From Acinetobacter lwoffii (GTDB lineage: Bacteria > Pseudomonadota > Gammaproteobacteria > Pseudomonadales > Moraxellaceae), in assembly GCF_019343495.1 (NCBI RefSeq), contig NZ_CP072549.1, positions 248,001-312,000 on the forward strand: 64,000 nt of DNA. The letters are read 5' to 3'. Positions 46,400 through 54,706 of the stretch are shown here, in pieces (the first letter of the stretch is position 1; each line of letters begins with the position of its first letter). The position numbers and the translations under genes are program-made. The notes below the pieces were generated by a model. That model had not been told where the DNA came from. It saw only the letters and a program-made list of their open reading frames with translations, and did not search any database.

Positions 46400-47123
46400 A
46401 TGAATCAAAATAGTTTAAATTGGGGAATTGGAATAACAGTAATTTGGCTTGCTGTAATCACTTCTTTTTGGATTTTTGGTGGATTGAGTTCGCCTACTTC
46501 ATTAAATGAGCTTGGGGATTTTCTAGCGGGAATATTTGCGCCAATTGCTTTTCTCTGGCTGATTTTAGGCTATGTTCAGCAAGGTAAACAGTTGGAGCAA
46601 AATACAAAAGCATTAGAGCAACAAGAAAGAGCATTACAGCTTCAAATTGATGAGATGAGGCAAGGAATTGAACAGCAAAAAATAGTAACAAATATCCAAA
46701 AAAGAGCAATTGTTTGAGAGTCAAAAATCCAGAGAAGCCAGATTTTTTATTTTACAGTCAAAAGTTAGAACTGTTTTTGATAATTCTGAAATGACAAATA
46801 ATTGCCTTGTTGCTTTAAGGCTGACTATTGCAAATCTAGGAAATGATGCTTTTAACGTCAAAGTTAAACAACTTAATAATAGTTTTATTATCCATAAAAT
46901 AAATAAATTTTTAGCGAATGAAGATCAGGAAATTCGTTTGGAGCTTGATGATGCACAGGTTGATATATTAAATATGAAAAGAGAGGTAGTAGTAGATTTC
47001 ACAATTGAATATGAAACTAAAGCTGGAAAACTATATAAAAAAATAATTAATACGCACGTATTCCAAATTAACCCTCCATTCTATGGAATAAATGTTTATC
47101 TTTCTGAAGCAAGTGAAGATTAA
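46400..47123 (+). pseudogene. Membrane coiled-coil protein gene split by a frameshift at A6
   Basis: Two frames form one protein. The first (46400-46717) has two membrane helices (about 9-28 and 40-62: GDFLAGIFAPIAFLWLILGYV) and a coiled coil (LEQNTKALEQQERALQLQ) and stops soon after TNIQKRAIV. The second frame (46710-47123) continues with ESQKSREARFFILQSK and a beta-rich domain. Deleting one A of the A6 run at 46698-46703 restores one reading frame of about 240 codons (NIQKEQLFESQKS). It is therefore a broken gene, a phase-variable gene, or a sequencing error. It is markedly more AT-rich than its neighbours, a hint of transfer. No family is recognised. Confidence 0.72.
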
Positions 47124-47237
47124 TTTTTTTATTTTTTATTTTTTATTTTCTTAATACATCGAATACCCATAAAACTAAGCAACGGTTAAATAAAGTATTC
47201 ATCTCATGTCTTAATGAATTAGAAATTTTGGCACATA

Positions 47238-47265
47238 AAAAAGCCCACCGAAGTGAGCTTGATTG
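47238..47265 (-). terminator. rluE terminator
   Basis: Stem AAGCCCAC/GTGAGCTT with one mismatch around CGAA, and an A6 run that becomes the U tract on the minus strand. Confidence 0.8.
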
Positions 47266-47278
47266 AATCTATTCAAAC

Positions 47279-48067
47279 TTAGCCACGACCGCGGCCGCGA
47301 CCACGTGGTGCTTTAGTATTTGGACGAGTTGTGCCATTGGTCTTACGACGCGGCTTTTCACTTTCATCCATTTGCCAGATACGTTTGGTGCCAGACTTTT
47401 TCACAGAACCATCTTTATTCTTGCGAACCATTGGCTTACCGCCCGTACCACCCGGCTTTTTCACATAAGAACGTGAACGGTATGGTTCTTCCGCAGGAAC
47501 ATTTTGGAAGTCTGGATAAAGTAATGGTTCAATTTCTCTGGTCTCGCCCGGTTGCAATCCCATACGAACCAAATCAATCTCACCAATCTTGGTACGGATC
47601 AAACGCAGTGTAGGGAAGCCCACGGCAGAGGTCATACGACGAACCTGACGGTTACGACCTTCACAGATCGAAATTTCAACCCAAGACGTTGGAACAGAGG
47701 CACGGAAACGTACAGGAGGATTACGCTCCCACAACCATTCCGGTTCAGATACTTTTTCAGCACGTGCAGGAAGCGTCATGCCATCTTTCAGTTCAACACC
47801 TTTACGAAGTTGCTCAAGTGCTTCTTCGGTCACATCACCTTCCACTTGCACCATATAAGTTTTAAACTTTTTATTGGCAGGATTGGTGATATATTGGTTG
47901 AGACCACCGTGATCGGTGAGGAAAACCAGACCTTCTGAGTCCATGTCCAAACGGCCAGCAAGACGTAAATCTTTGTCGTTGACAAAATCAGCCATGGTTG
48001 GGTGCTTTTCATCCGCACGGAATTGGGAGAGGACGTCATAAGGTTTGTTTAGAATGACGATTTTCAT
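47279..48067 (-). CDS. rluE: 23S rRNA pseudouridine synthase RluE-like with Arg/Gly tail
   Basis: 262-residue RsuA/RluB/E/F-type enzyme; E. coli RluE makes pseudouridine 2457 of 23S rRNA. LNKPYDVLSQF, catalytic D41 in AGRLDMDSEG, LWERNPPVRFR, SWVEISICEGRNRQVRRM and GFPTLRLIRTKIG match RluE closely. The first 190 residues are a complete enzyme; residues about 200-262 form an extra basic tail rich in Lys, Arg, Gly and Pro, ending in a run of RG repeats, likely unstructured and RNA-binding. Divergent from icd. Confidence 0.9.
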   Translation of the reverse strand: MKIVILNKPYDVLSQFRADEKHPTMADFVNDKDLRLAGRLDMDSEGLVFLTDHGGLNQYITNPANKKFKTYMVQVEGDVTEEALEQLRKGVELKDGMTLPARAEKVSEPEWLWERNPPVRFRASVPTSWVEISICEGRNRQVRRMTSAVGFPTLRLIRTKIGEIDLVRMGLQPGETREIEPLLYPDFQNVPAEEPYRSRSYVKKPGGTGGKPMVRKNKDGSVKKSGTKRIWQMDESEKPRRKTNGTTRPNTKAPRGRGRGRG

Positions 48068-48261
48068 AGGAAATAACTTCTATAATTACATTAATTTAAA
48101 AAATGTAGAGGTTTATTTAAAAGGGAAATTTAGCTATTTCCCGTATAAATCTCAAAAACAACAAATCTGGATTAGAATATTATGCGTTAAGAACAGTTGA
48201 AAGTATTGCCTAATCGGCAATTATTTTAGATTTGTCAGCGGCATCCGGGAGAATACTAATA

Positions 48262-49518
48262 ATGGGATATCAAAAAATCGTAGTACCTGTGGATGGTACC
48301 AAAATTACCGTTAATGCAGACCTGTCACTCAACGTACCAAATAATCCAATTATCCCATTTATCGAAGGGGATGGAATCGGTGCAGATATTACACCAACAA
48401 TGCGAACTGTGGTAGATGCTGCTGTGCAAAAAGCATACGCCGGGAAGCGTTCCATCGAATGGATGGAAGTCTACTGCGGTGAAAAAGCTGACAAAATTTA
48501 CGGCACCTATATGCCTGAAGAAACTCTCGAGGCGCTGCGTGATTATGTAATATCGATCAAAGGGCCACTAACCACACCAGTCGGTGGCGGTATTCGTTCC
48601 CTGAATGTGGCTTTACGCCAGGAACTGGATTTATATGTTTGTGTACGTCCGGTGCGCTGGTTCGAGGGCGTGCCTTCACCGGTGCATAATCCGGAATTGA
48701 CCGACATGGTGATCTTCCGTGAAAATTCAGAAGATATTTATGCCGGAATTGAATGGAAGGCAGACTCTCCCGAAGCGAAAAAAGTTATCAAGTTCCTGAA
48801 AGAAGAAATGGGCGTAACCAAAATCCGTTTTGAAGACAATTGTGGAATCGGGATCAAGCCTGTCTCTAAAGAAGGTACCCAGCGTCTGGTACGTAAAGCC
48901 ATCCAGTTCGCCATTGAAAATGACAAGCCTAGTGTGACGCTAGTGCACAAAGGCAATATCATGAAATACACCGAAGGGGCGTTTAAAGAGTGGGGCTATG
49001 AAGTCGCGCTGGAACGTTTCGGCGGTGAGCTTTTAGATGGTGGTCCGTGGGTTAAAATCAAAAATCCAAGAACAGGCAAAGACATTATTATTAAAGATGT
49101 CATTGCCGATGCCTTCTTGCAGCAAATTTTGATGCGCCCGGCGGATTATTCTGTGATTGCGACACTTAACTTAAATGGTGACTATATTTCTGATGCGCTG
49201 GCTGCGGAAGTTGGGGGGATCGGGATTGCACCGGGTGCCAATATTGGAGGTTCGATTGCAGTCTATGAAGCAACCCACGGTACAGCACCTAAATATGCTG
49301 GACAAGATAAAGTAAATCCGGGTTCGATTATTTTGTCTGCTGAAATGATGCTGCGTGATATGGGCTGGACAGAAGCTGCCGACCTGATCATCAAGGGGAT
49401 TTCGGGTGCGATTGCGGCAAAAACGGTGACCTATGATTTCGAGCGTCTGATGCCAGGGGCGACCTTACTTCGTTGTTCCGAGTTTGGTGAGGCGATTATT
49501 GCTAATATGGATACCTGA
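48262..49518 (+). CDS. icd: NADP-dependent isocitrate dehydrogenase
   Basis: 418-residue dimeric isocitrate dehydrogenase of the citric acid cycle. [15 protein letters not shown], the phosphorylatable Ser loop [25 protein letters not shown] split across the substrate site, [12 protein letters not shown], and NADP-type residues near [20 protein letters not shown]. Start at 48262 has GGGAG about 10 nt upstream and fits the family length; a ten-codon extension to 48232 is unlikely. Acinetobacter often also has a monomeric NADP enzyme elsewhere. Terminator follows. Confidence 0.95.
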   Translation: MGYQKIVVPVDGTKITVNADLSLNVPNNPIIPFIEGDGIGADITPTMRTVVDAAVQKAYAGKRSIEWMEVYCGEKADKIYGTYMPEETLEALRDYVISIKGPLTTPVGGGIRSLNVALRQELDLYVCVRPVRWFEGVPSPVHNPELTDMVIFRENSEDIYAGIEWKADSPEAKKVIKFLKEEMGVTKIRFEDNCGIGIKPVSKEGTQRLVRKAIQFAIENDKPSVTLVHKGNIMKYTEGAFKEWGYEVALERFGGELLDGGPWVKIKNPRTGKDIIIKDVIADAFLQQILMRPADYSVIATLNLNGDYISDALAAEVGGIGIAPGANIGGSIAVYEATHGTAPKYAGQDKVNPGSIILSAEMMLRDMGWTEAADLIIKGISGAIAAKTVTYDFERLMPGATLLRCSEFGEAIIANMDT

Positions 49519-49537
49519 AATTGCGAAGCAATTTATG

Positions 49538-49571
49538 AGTTAAAGCCCGTAGTAATTGCGGGTTTTTTATA
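49538..49571 (+). terminator. icd terminator
   Basis: Stem AAGCCCG with GCGGGTT (G bulge) around TAGTAATT and T6. Confidence 0.8.
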
Positions 49572-49816
49572 GTTTTATTTTCAGGCAAAGTCTGAACAGA
49601 TAAGAGCTAAACGTTAAAATAAGTATCAGGCTGCAAGATCATGTAAGAAGTGTAATGAGCTTAAAAATGATTCGTTCTAAGCTGAATAACTTAGTAAAGA
49701 CTGTATTACATTGACGTATTTGGATACAGCTCAGCGATTGGCTTATTTTGTATAAACGTTAGAGTGATGAATGGAACTTCCAGTGATATAGAGACGTTTC
49801 TCCAAAGGAGTAAATC
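49572..49816. other. Leader region of the Gln-rich small protein
   Basis: 245 nt with no other gene. Contains TTGTATAAA near 49746-49756 as a possible -10 and short palindromes (GGAACTTCC, 49782-49790; GAGACGTTTCTC region near 49791-49802) just before the ribosome site at 49805-49810. Confidence 0.4.
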
Positions 49817-49948
49817 ATGGCTAAAGCTAAAGCGAGACATAAGCAGGTCCAACAAAAAGACAAGCAGGACAATGCTCAGAATGAAGAGCAGCAACAGCAA
49901 CAACAGCAACAACCATCGAAACCATCTCGTGCTAAAAAACGTAGATAA
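49817..49948 (+). CDS. 43-residue basic Gln-rich small protein
   Basis: A compact gene that standard length cut-offs miss. It has a near-ideal ribosome site (AAAGGAG, 6 nt before the ATG) and a 17-bp terminator 15 nt after the stop. The peptide starts MAKAKARHKQVQQKDKQD, continues with an acidic pair, then eight Gln in a row and a basic end PSKPSRAKKRR. It is strongly basic, low in complexity and unlikely to fold alone; nucleic-acid binding is plausible. The minus-strand frame over it (poly-Leu) is a shadow. Function unknown. Confidence 0.65.
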   Translation: MAKAKARHKQVQQKDKQDNAQNEEQQQQQQQQPSKPSRAKKRR

Positions 49949-49961
49949 TCTCCTATCCACC

Positions 49962-50002
49962 TAAAATAACAAAACCCTCATTTGAGGGTTTTGTTATTTG
50001 AA
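49962..50002 (+). terminator. Strong terminator after small protein
   Basis: 17-bp perfect stem AAATAACAAAACCCTCA with its complement around a 2-nt TT link (49964-49999). Confidence 0.92.
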
Positions 50003-50091
50003 CGCTTGTATAAAATCATCACTAAAAATAACAGGATTGTGACTTTAAATTAGGCGGTTGTGATTAAGATAAAAGTCATCTATTTAATTTA

Positions 50092-50649
50092 ATGCGAATA
50101 TTGGTGAAATTTCTTCGGATTATAAGCTTACTGTTATCTATAGGTTTTCTACTAACTGCCTGTCAGCCACCGCCTTCAGGTGAAGCAGCAGGTTGGAAAA
50201 GCCCTTATCTGTATTGGCAATTACAGAGAGCCCAGTTAGAAGCTCCGCTACAGATTCCGGTTGAAGGCGTCAGAGTTGGTCAAATTAATGATACTTGGGG
50301 AGCAGCGCGTAGTGACGGTCGTAAACATGAAGGGACGGATATTTTTGCCAAACGCGGTACGCCAGTATTCAGCGCGACCCAAGGGATTGTGCGTAGGATT
50401 GGTACCAACAATCTGGGTGGAAAAATTATCTGGGTGACTGGCCCCAATATGAGTCAGCATTATTATGCACATCTGGATGATTATGCAGCGGATATTCAGG
50501 AAGGCGACTGGGTCGAAGCAGGTGAAGTCATCGCTTATGTGGGTAATACGGGCAATGCTAAAAATACCCCACCGCATTTACATTATGGGATTTATCTGGG
50601 TGGGCAAGGAGCAACCAATCCTTATCCTTATTTAGTTCCTTCTCCATGA
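50092..50649 (+). CDS. M23-family (LytM) metallopeptidase lipoprotein
   Basis: 185-residue lipoprotein (lipobox LTAC, Cys about 24) with a LytM/M23 zinc endopeptidase domain. Active-site residues are intact: GRKHEGTDIFAKRGTPV (His and Asp ligands) and the HxH in PPHLHYGIY. It should cut peptidoglycan cross-links in the periplasm; it is short and lacks a coiled coil, unlike EnvC/NlpD activators. The 3' end overlaps the convergent MFS gene by 22 nt. Confidence 0.9.
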   Translation: MRILVKFLRIISLLLSIGFLLTACQPPPSGEAAGWKSPYLYWQLQRAQLEAPLQIPVEGVRVGQINDTWGAARSDGRKHEGTDIFAKRGTPVFSATQGIVRRIGTNNLGGKIIWVTGPNMSQHYYAHLDDYAADIQEGDWVEAGEVIAYVGNTGNAKNTPPHLHYGIYLGGQGATNPYPYLVPSP

Positions 50650-51851
50650 GCAGACACTGGCTGAGTTTGTTGTTCAGGCTTGAGTCTGGCAGGACGTGTA
50701 CACCAGAACAATTGCAATGTTCCTAATAAAAGAACCAATGTGGCCAGTATGAACTGTTGATGATAGCTCAATCCAAAATATTGCAGCGCACTAAAGCTGA
50801 GTCCACCGATCAGCTGAATCGAGGCAAAACACAAGGTAGCAATACTCCAGAGCTTTTTATAAGCCAGTCCATACAGTTGCAAAATGGTATAGGAGGTCAG
50901 GAAGACCACAGCCGGATTTAGCATCCCGGTAAAAAAGGAAGAGCTAAAAGTGAGTAAGGGATAGGCATCTAGAGTCGCGATAAAAATGGCCATAATATAA
51001 AGGCTATAAAGAATTTTCAGTGCAGCAAAATTACCCCATTTTCTGGCCAGTGCATAAGCACTCAAGGCACCCAAGGCACTGCCGAGTCCATACAGAATCC
51101 AGTTGAAATTAATCCAGAACAAGCTCAATCCTAACTGCTGACTTAAATAATCAATCCAGAAGAGTGAATGCGGTATATAGGCGAAAGCACTACAAGCATA
51201 AACTGTAAGTAAACTATAAAAGATGCTATTCAGAGCTAGAGGAGAGGTAACAGCAGGGGCTTGTACGGACAAATACGGCTTAAATTTCTGAATCAGTAAA
51301 CTTAAAACGATACAGATGAGCAGGGCAAAACCACATAAGATCAGCCAGGCAGTCTGGATGGAAATTTGATCCAGATAAGGCAGAAACAGGGTAGCAATTA
51401 AAACACCTAACCCAATCCCGCTAAAACCAATAAAGTTGATTTTAAGACGATCTTGGAGTTCACAACACTGTGCGACCACACTCGGCGATAAGATCATCAT
51501 CAGTCCACCGCTGATCCCGGAAATGATTCGCCAAGCGATATACCATGCTTCAGAAAAACCAGAAAATGCACAGCACATCAGGCTGAACATGCCGGCAAAG
51601 GCTGAAATTTGAATATAGGTACTCATGCTGCGGTCTTGAGGCAGGCGCATGGCCGTAAATGCACCGATTAAATAACCCAGCAAATTGGCACTGCCCAAAA
51701 GGCTGGCAAAATCTGTACTCCAGCCAAAGGCTTCGCGTGTGCCAGGTAACAGTGCGGTATAAGAAAAGCGAAGAATGCCAATGCCCAAGCACATACTAAG
51801 ACAAAGAAACAGGCTGAGCTTGATTGTGTTTGAGGACATCCGTGTACTCAT
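50628..51851 (-). CDS. MFS transporter, YbfB/YjiJ family
   Basis: 407-residue major-facilitator protein with 12 predicted helices. The N-terminal CLSMCLGIGILRFSYTALLPG and GSANLLGYLIGAF, the loop DRSMSTYIQ and the middle YIPHSLFWIDYL segment are typical of the YbfB/YjiJ group of unknown substrate. The C-terminal tail is hydrophilic. It overlaps the end of the M23 gene on the other strand by 22 nt. A start four codons later (MSSNTIK) is possible. Confidence 0.83.
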   Translation of the reverse strand: MSTRMSSNTIKLSLFLCLSMCLGIGILRFSYTALLPGTREAFGWSTDFASLLGSANLLGYLIGAFTAMRLPQDRSMSTYIQISAFAGMFSLMCCAFSGFSEAWYIAWRIISGISGGLMMILSPSVVAQCCELQDRLKINFIGFSGIGLGVLIATLFLPYLDQISIQTAWLILCGFALLICIVLSLLIQKFKPYLSVQAPAVTSPLALNSIFYSLLTVYACSAFAYIPHSLFWIDYLSQQLGLSLFWINFNWILYGLGSALGALSAYALARKWGNFAALKILYSLYIMAIFIATLDAYPLLTFSSSFFTGMLNPAVVFLTSYTILQLYGLAYKKLWSIATLCFASIQLIGGLSFSALQYFGLSYHQQFILATLVLLLGTLQLFWCTRPARLKPEQQTQPVSAHGEGTK

Positions 51852-52004
51852 GGAATTTTATGTTTAGTCAAAAAATAACATGAATCTTCATAATAAAGGG
51901 AAAAATTGCCTGAAAAGAAACCATTGAGTGCAGAAATTTGCTCAAAGAAACCGGTAAGATTTTTAAGATTTTATCAGTCAAAAGCCTGAATTTTTTCAGA
52001 GAAA

Positions 52005-52035
52005 TAAAAAACCGCGTCTCAACGCGGTTTTTTAT
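52005..52035 (-). terminator. alaA terminator
   Basis: 11-bp stem AAAAACCGCGT with its complement around CTCA, between the MFS start side and the alaA end; strong on both strands. Confidence 0.9.
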
Positions 52036-52052
52036 ATTGTCTATTTCAAGAA

Positions 52053-53483
52053 TTAACGCATCTTGGCCAGGAAACGGCCAACACGGGTAATGGCTTCACG
52101 CAGTTCATTTTCAGCCGGCAGGAATACTACACGGAAATGATCCGGTGTCGGCCAGTTAAAGCCTGTACCTTGTACCAAAAGTACTTTCTCTGCACGTAAC
52201 AAATCCAGCATCAGTTTTTCATCGTCCTGAATTGGATACACATTCGGATCCAGTTTCGGGAAACAGTACATTGCACCTTCAGGCTTGACACAAGATACAC
52301 CTGGAATCTCGTTCAGCATTTCCCAGGCAATATTGCGCTGTTCATATAAACGCCCACCTGGGCGAATTAGGTCATTAATCGACTGATAACCGCCCAGTGC
52401 AGTCTGAATCGCATATTGAGCCTGATGGTTGGCACACAAACGCATCGATGCCAGCATATCCAAACCTTCGATATAGTCTGCGGCACGTGCTTTATCGCCG
52501 GTAATGGCCATCCAGCCGGAACGGAAACCAGCAATACGATAGGCTTTAGATAAACCGTTAAACGAAACACAGAGCTGATCGCCAGCCAGAGCTGCTACAG
52601 CAACATGCTCGATTCCATCGTAAATAATTTTGTCGTAGATTTCATCAGCAAATAAAATCAGGTCATATTTCTTGGCCAAGTCGACGATTTGTTGCAACAC
52701 ATGACGTGGGTAAACCGAACCGGTCGGGTTATTCGGGTTAATAATCACAATACCACGGGTATTTGGCGTGATTTTGCTTTCCATGTCAGTAATATCTGGA
52801 TACCAGTGATTTTCTTCATCACATTTATAGTGAATCGCTGTACCGCCAGACAGATTCACTGCTGCCGTCCAGAGTGGATAATCCGGCATTGGAATCAGCA
52901 TTTCATCGCCATCATCCAGCAGACCTTGCATGGCCATAACAATCAGTTCAGACACACCATTACCGATATAGACGTCATTGACGTGCATATCTAGAATGCC
53001 TTTTTGCTGATAATACTGACAGATCGCCTTACGCGCCGGGAAAATCCCTTTGGAATCCGTGTAGCCAATCGCATTCGGCAGGTTTAAAGCCACATCGTTG
53101 ATAATTTCCTGCGGCGCTTCAAAACCGAATGGGGCAGGGTTACCAATATTTAATTTGATAATTTTGTGACCGGCTTCTTCCATCTCGATGGCCGCTCGTA
53201 ACACAGGTCCGCGAATGTCGTAGCATACATGCTCGAGCTTAGATGATTTCTTGATCTCGCGAGGGGTTTGGAAAGTGTTCGGCATTTTGATGTTCTCGGA
53301 AGGAGTGGAGGTCACTTTTGCATAACGATATAAATAACTTTTAAATGTCTCAGTTGTGACTAGATCGAGATCATGTTCATCTCGAAGTAGTGCAACAATT
53401 TTTTCATGCGTAAATCCAAGCTGCTGATATTGTTTGATCACAGGCAGCAGATTTTTAAAAATTACGCTCTTTTTTTGCGACAT
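52053..53483 (-). CDS. alaA: Alanine aminotransferase AlaA with extra N-terminal helical domain
   Basis: 476-residue protein. Residues about 75-476 are a class I PLP aminotransferase like E. coli AlaA (glutamate-pyruvate): IRGPVLRAAIEMEEAGHKIIKLNIGNP, INPNNPTGSVYP, FADEIYDKIIYDG and PLP lysine in FNGLSKAYRIAGFRSGW. The first 60 residues are extra: LLPVIKQYQQLGFTHEKIV, then a short turn and TTETFKSYLYRYAK, a pattern like the small helical DNA-binding proteins of plasmid TraK/MobC type. Enterobacterial AlaA is about 405 residues. Divergent from msrB. Confidence 0.9.
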   Translation of the reverse strand: MSQKKSVIFKNLLPVIKQYQQLGFTHEKIVALLRDEHDLDLVTTETFKSYLYRYAKVTSTPSENIKMPNTFQTPREIKKSSKLEHVCYDIRGPVLRAAIEMEEAGHKIIKLNIGNPAPFGFEAPQEIINDVALNLPNAIGYTDSKGIFPARKAICQYYQQKGILDMHVNDVYIGNGVSELIVMAMQGLLDDGDEMLIPMPDYPLWTAAVNLSGGTAIHYKCDEENHWYPDITDMESKITPNTRGIVIINPNNPTGSVYPRHVLQQIVDLAKKYDLILFADEIYDKIIYDGIEHVAVAALAGDQLCVSFNGLSKAYRIAGFRSGWMAITGDKARAADYIEGLDMLASMRLCANHQAQYAIQTALGGYQSINDLIRPGGRLYEQRNIAWEMLNEIPGVSCVKPEGAMYCFPKLDPNVYPIQDDEKLMLDLLRAEKVLLVQGTGFNWPTPDHFRVVFLPAENELREAITRVGRFLAKMR

Positions 53484-53711
53484 TTTTTAATCCTGAGCAA
53501 ATTTAGAGCTAAGAATACCATTAAATTTGCTCACTAAAAAACATTTAATGTAAAAATTGCTTACTTTTATTTTTATATTTGCTTTCTTTTTGCTTTTTTG
53601 GGCATTATATGTCTTTTGTAAAATGTTGAATAAAGACTAGAATTTTTAAAATGAATCACGTAAATATAGGATTATCCTATTTTAAATAGCAAGATAAAAA
53701 GGTATGTGATC

Positions 53712-54131
53712 ATGGGAAAACTCAATAAATCAGACCGGGAATGGCAAAGAGAGTTATCACCTGAGGAGTTTCGCATTACGCGCGAGAAGGGAACCGAGCC
53801 GGCATTTACTGGAAAATACTGGAATACCAAGCAAGATGGCACTTATGTATGTCGTTGCTGCGGCACGCCACTGTTCTCTTCTGAGACCAAGTATGACAGC
53901 GGCTGTGGCTGGCCAAGTTTCTACCGTCCCGTCAGCAGTTCAGTAGTAGAAGAATTACCTGATACTTCACACGGAATGGTCAGAACTGAGATAGTTTGTC
54001 ATCATTGTGACGCACATTTAGGGCATGTTTTCCCGGATGGTCCAGAACCGACGGGCTTACGTTATTGTGTCAACTCGGCTTCTCTAGACTTAGAAACACA
54101 AGAAAAAAATGATGAGGAAACCTATCCATGA
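53712..54131 (+). CDS. msrB: Peptide-methionine (R)-S-oxide reductase MsrB
   Basis: 139-residue repair enzyme for oxidised methionine. Two structural zinc CxxC pairs (CRCCG region and CHHCD), [10 protein letters not shown], and the catalytic Cys in [11 protein letters not shown]. Start ATG at 53712 has AAGG 9 nt upstream; a GTG two codons before is too close to it. It overlaps the next gene by 4 nt (ATGA), giving a coupled antioxidant pair with glutathione peroxidase. Confidence 0.95.
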   Translation: MGKLNKSDREWQRELSPEEFRITREKGTEPAFTGKYWNTKQDGTYVCRCCGTPLFSSETKYDSGCGWPSFYRPVSSSVVEELPDTSHGMVRTEIVCHHCDAHLGHVFPDGPEPTGLRYCVNSASLDLETQEKNDEETYP

Positions 54132-54604
54132 CTAACATTTATCAGTTCGAAGCTGAATTGTTAGATGGCAAAAGCAAGCCACTTGCAGATTATGAAGGCA
54201 AGGTACTTTTGATCGTCAATACAGCGAGTAAGTGTGGTTTTACCCCACAGTTTTCAGGATTAGAAAAACTTTACGAAAAATATAAAGATCAAGGTCTGGA
54301 AATTTTGGGATTTCCATGTAACCAGTTTGGCGGCCAAGATCCGGGTTCCAATGAACAGATTGGTGAATTTTGCCAGAAGAATTACGGGGTATCTTTCCCG
54401 ATGTTTTCCAAGGTAGATGTCAAAGGCCCTGAAGCGCACGCCATTTTTCGCTATTTAACCAATAATTCCAAAGGTATTTTAGGCAATGGAATTAAATGGA
54501 ATTTTACCAAGTTCCTAATCGGACGTGATGGCAAGGTATTGAACCGTTTTGCTCCGACCACCAAGCCTGAAGATCTTGAGGATGAAATTGCAAAAGTGTT
54601 GTAA
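54128..54604 (+). CDS. btuE: Glutathione peroxidase family protein
   Basis: 158-residue thiol peroxidase of the GPx family. Peroxidatic Cys (not selenocysteine) in [11 protein letters not shown] (near residue 35), catalytic Gln in [12 protein letters not shown] and Trp in [11 protein letters not shown]. The resolving Cys is probably in the CNQF or later helix, so thioredoxin rather than glutathione may be the reductant. Translationally coupled to msrB. Terminator follows. Confidence 0.9.
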   Translation: MTNIYQFEAELLDGKSKPLADYEGKVLLIVNTASKCGFTPQFSGLEKLYEKYKDQGLEILGFPCNQFGGQDPGSNEQIGEFCQKNYGVSFPMFSKVDVKGPEAHAIFRYLTNNSKGILGNGIKWNFTKFLIGRDGKVLNRFAPTTKPEDLEDEIAKVL

Positions 54605-54658
54605 TACTCTGTGTTATTTTATCAGTATGAGATAAAAATAGAACTCATCTGATTTCAA

Positions 54659-54693
54659 TTAAAAAACCCACTTCAATTCAGTGGGTTTTTTAA
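54659..54693. terminator. Terminator between gpx and dapC
   Basis: Stem AAAAAACCCAC with its complement around a 9-nt loop, T6 tail; works for both convergent genes. Confidence 0.92.
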
Positions 54694-54706
54694 TCATGAT
54701 TAAAAC

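Noticed and set aside
46698..46704. A AAA AAG-like heptamer as a -1 programmed frameshift site
   Set aside because: The register is wrong for a -1 shift and the downstream frame needs +1; no stimulatory stem-loop follows.
47127..47152. Run of ATTTTTT units after the frameshifted gene
   Set aside because: Simple A/T low complexity, not a structured repeat array.
49706..49960. 84-codon minus-strand frame rich in Leu over the Gln-rich gene
   Set aside because: It is the antisense of the CAG/CAA run and basic codons, has no ribosome site, and the + strand gene has ideal signals.
49764..49964. 66-codon plus-strand frame overlapping the Gln-rich gene
   Set aside because: Different frame giving a Ser/Asn-rich product; the strong ribosome site at 49805-49810 serves the 49817 start instead.
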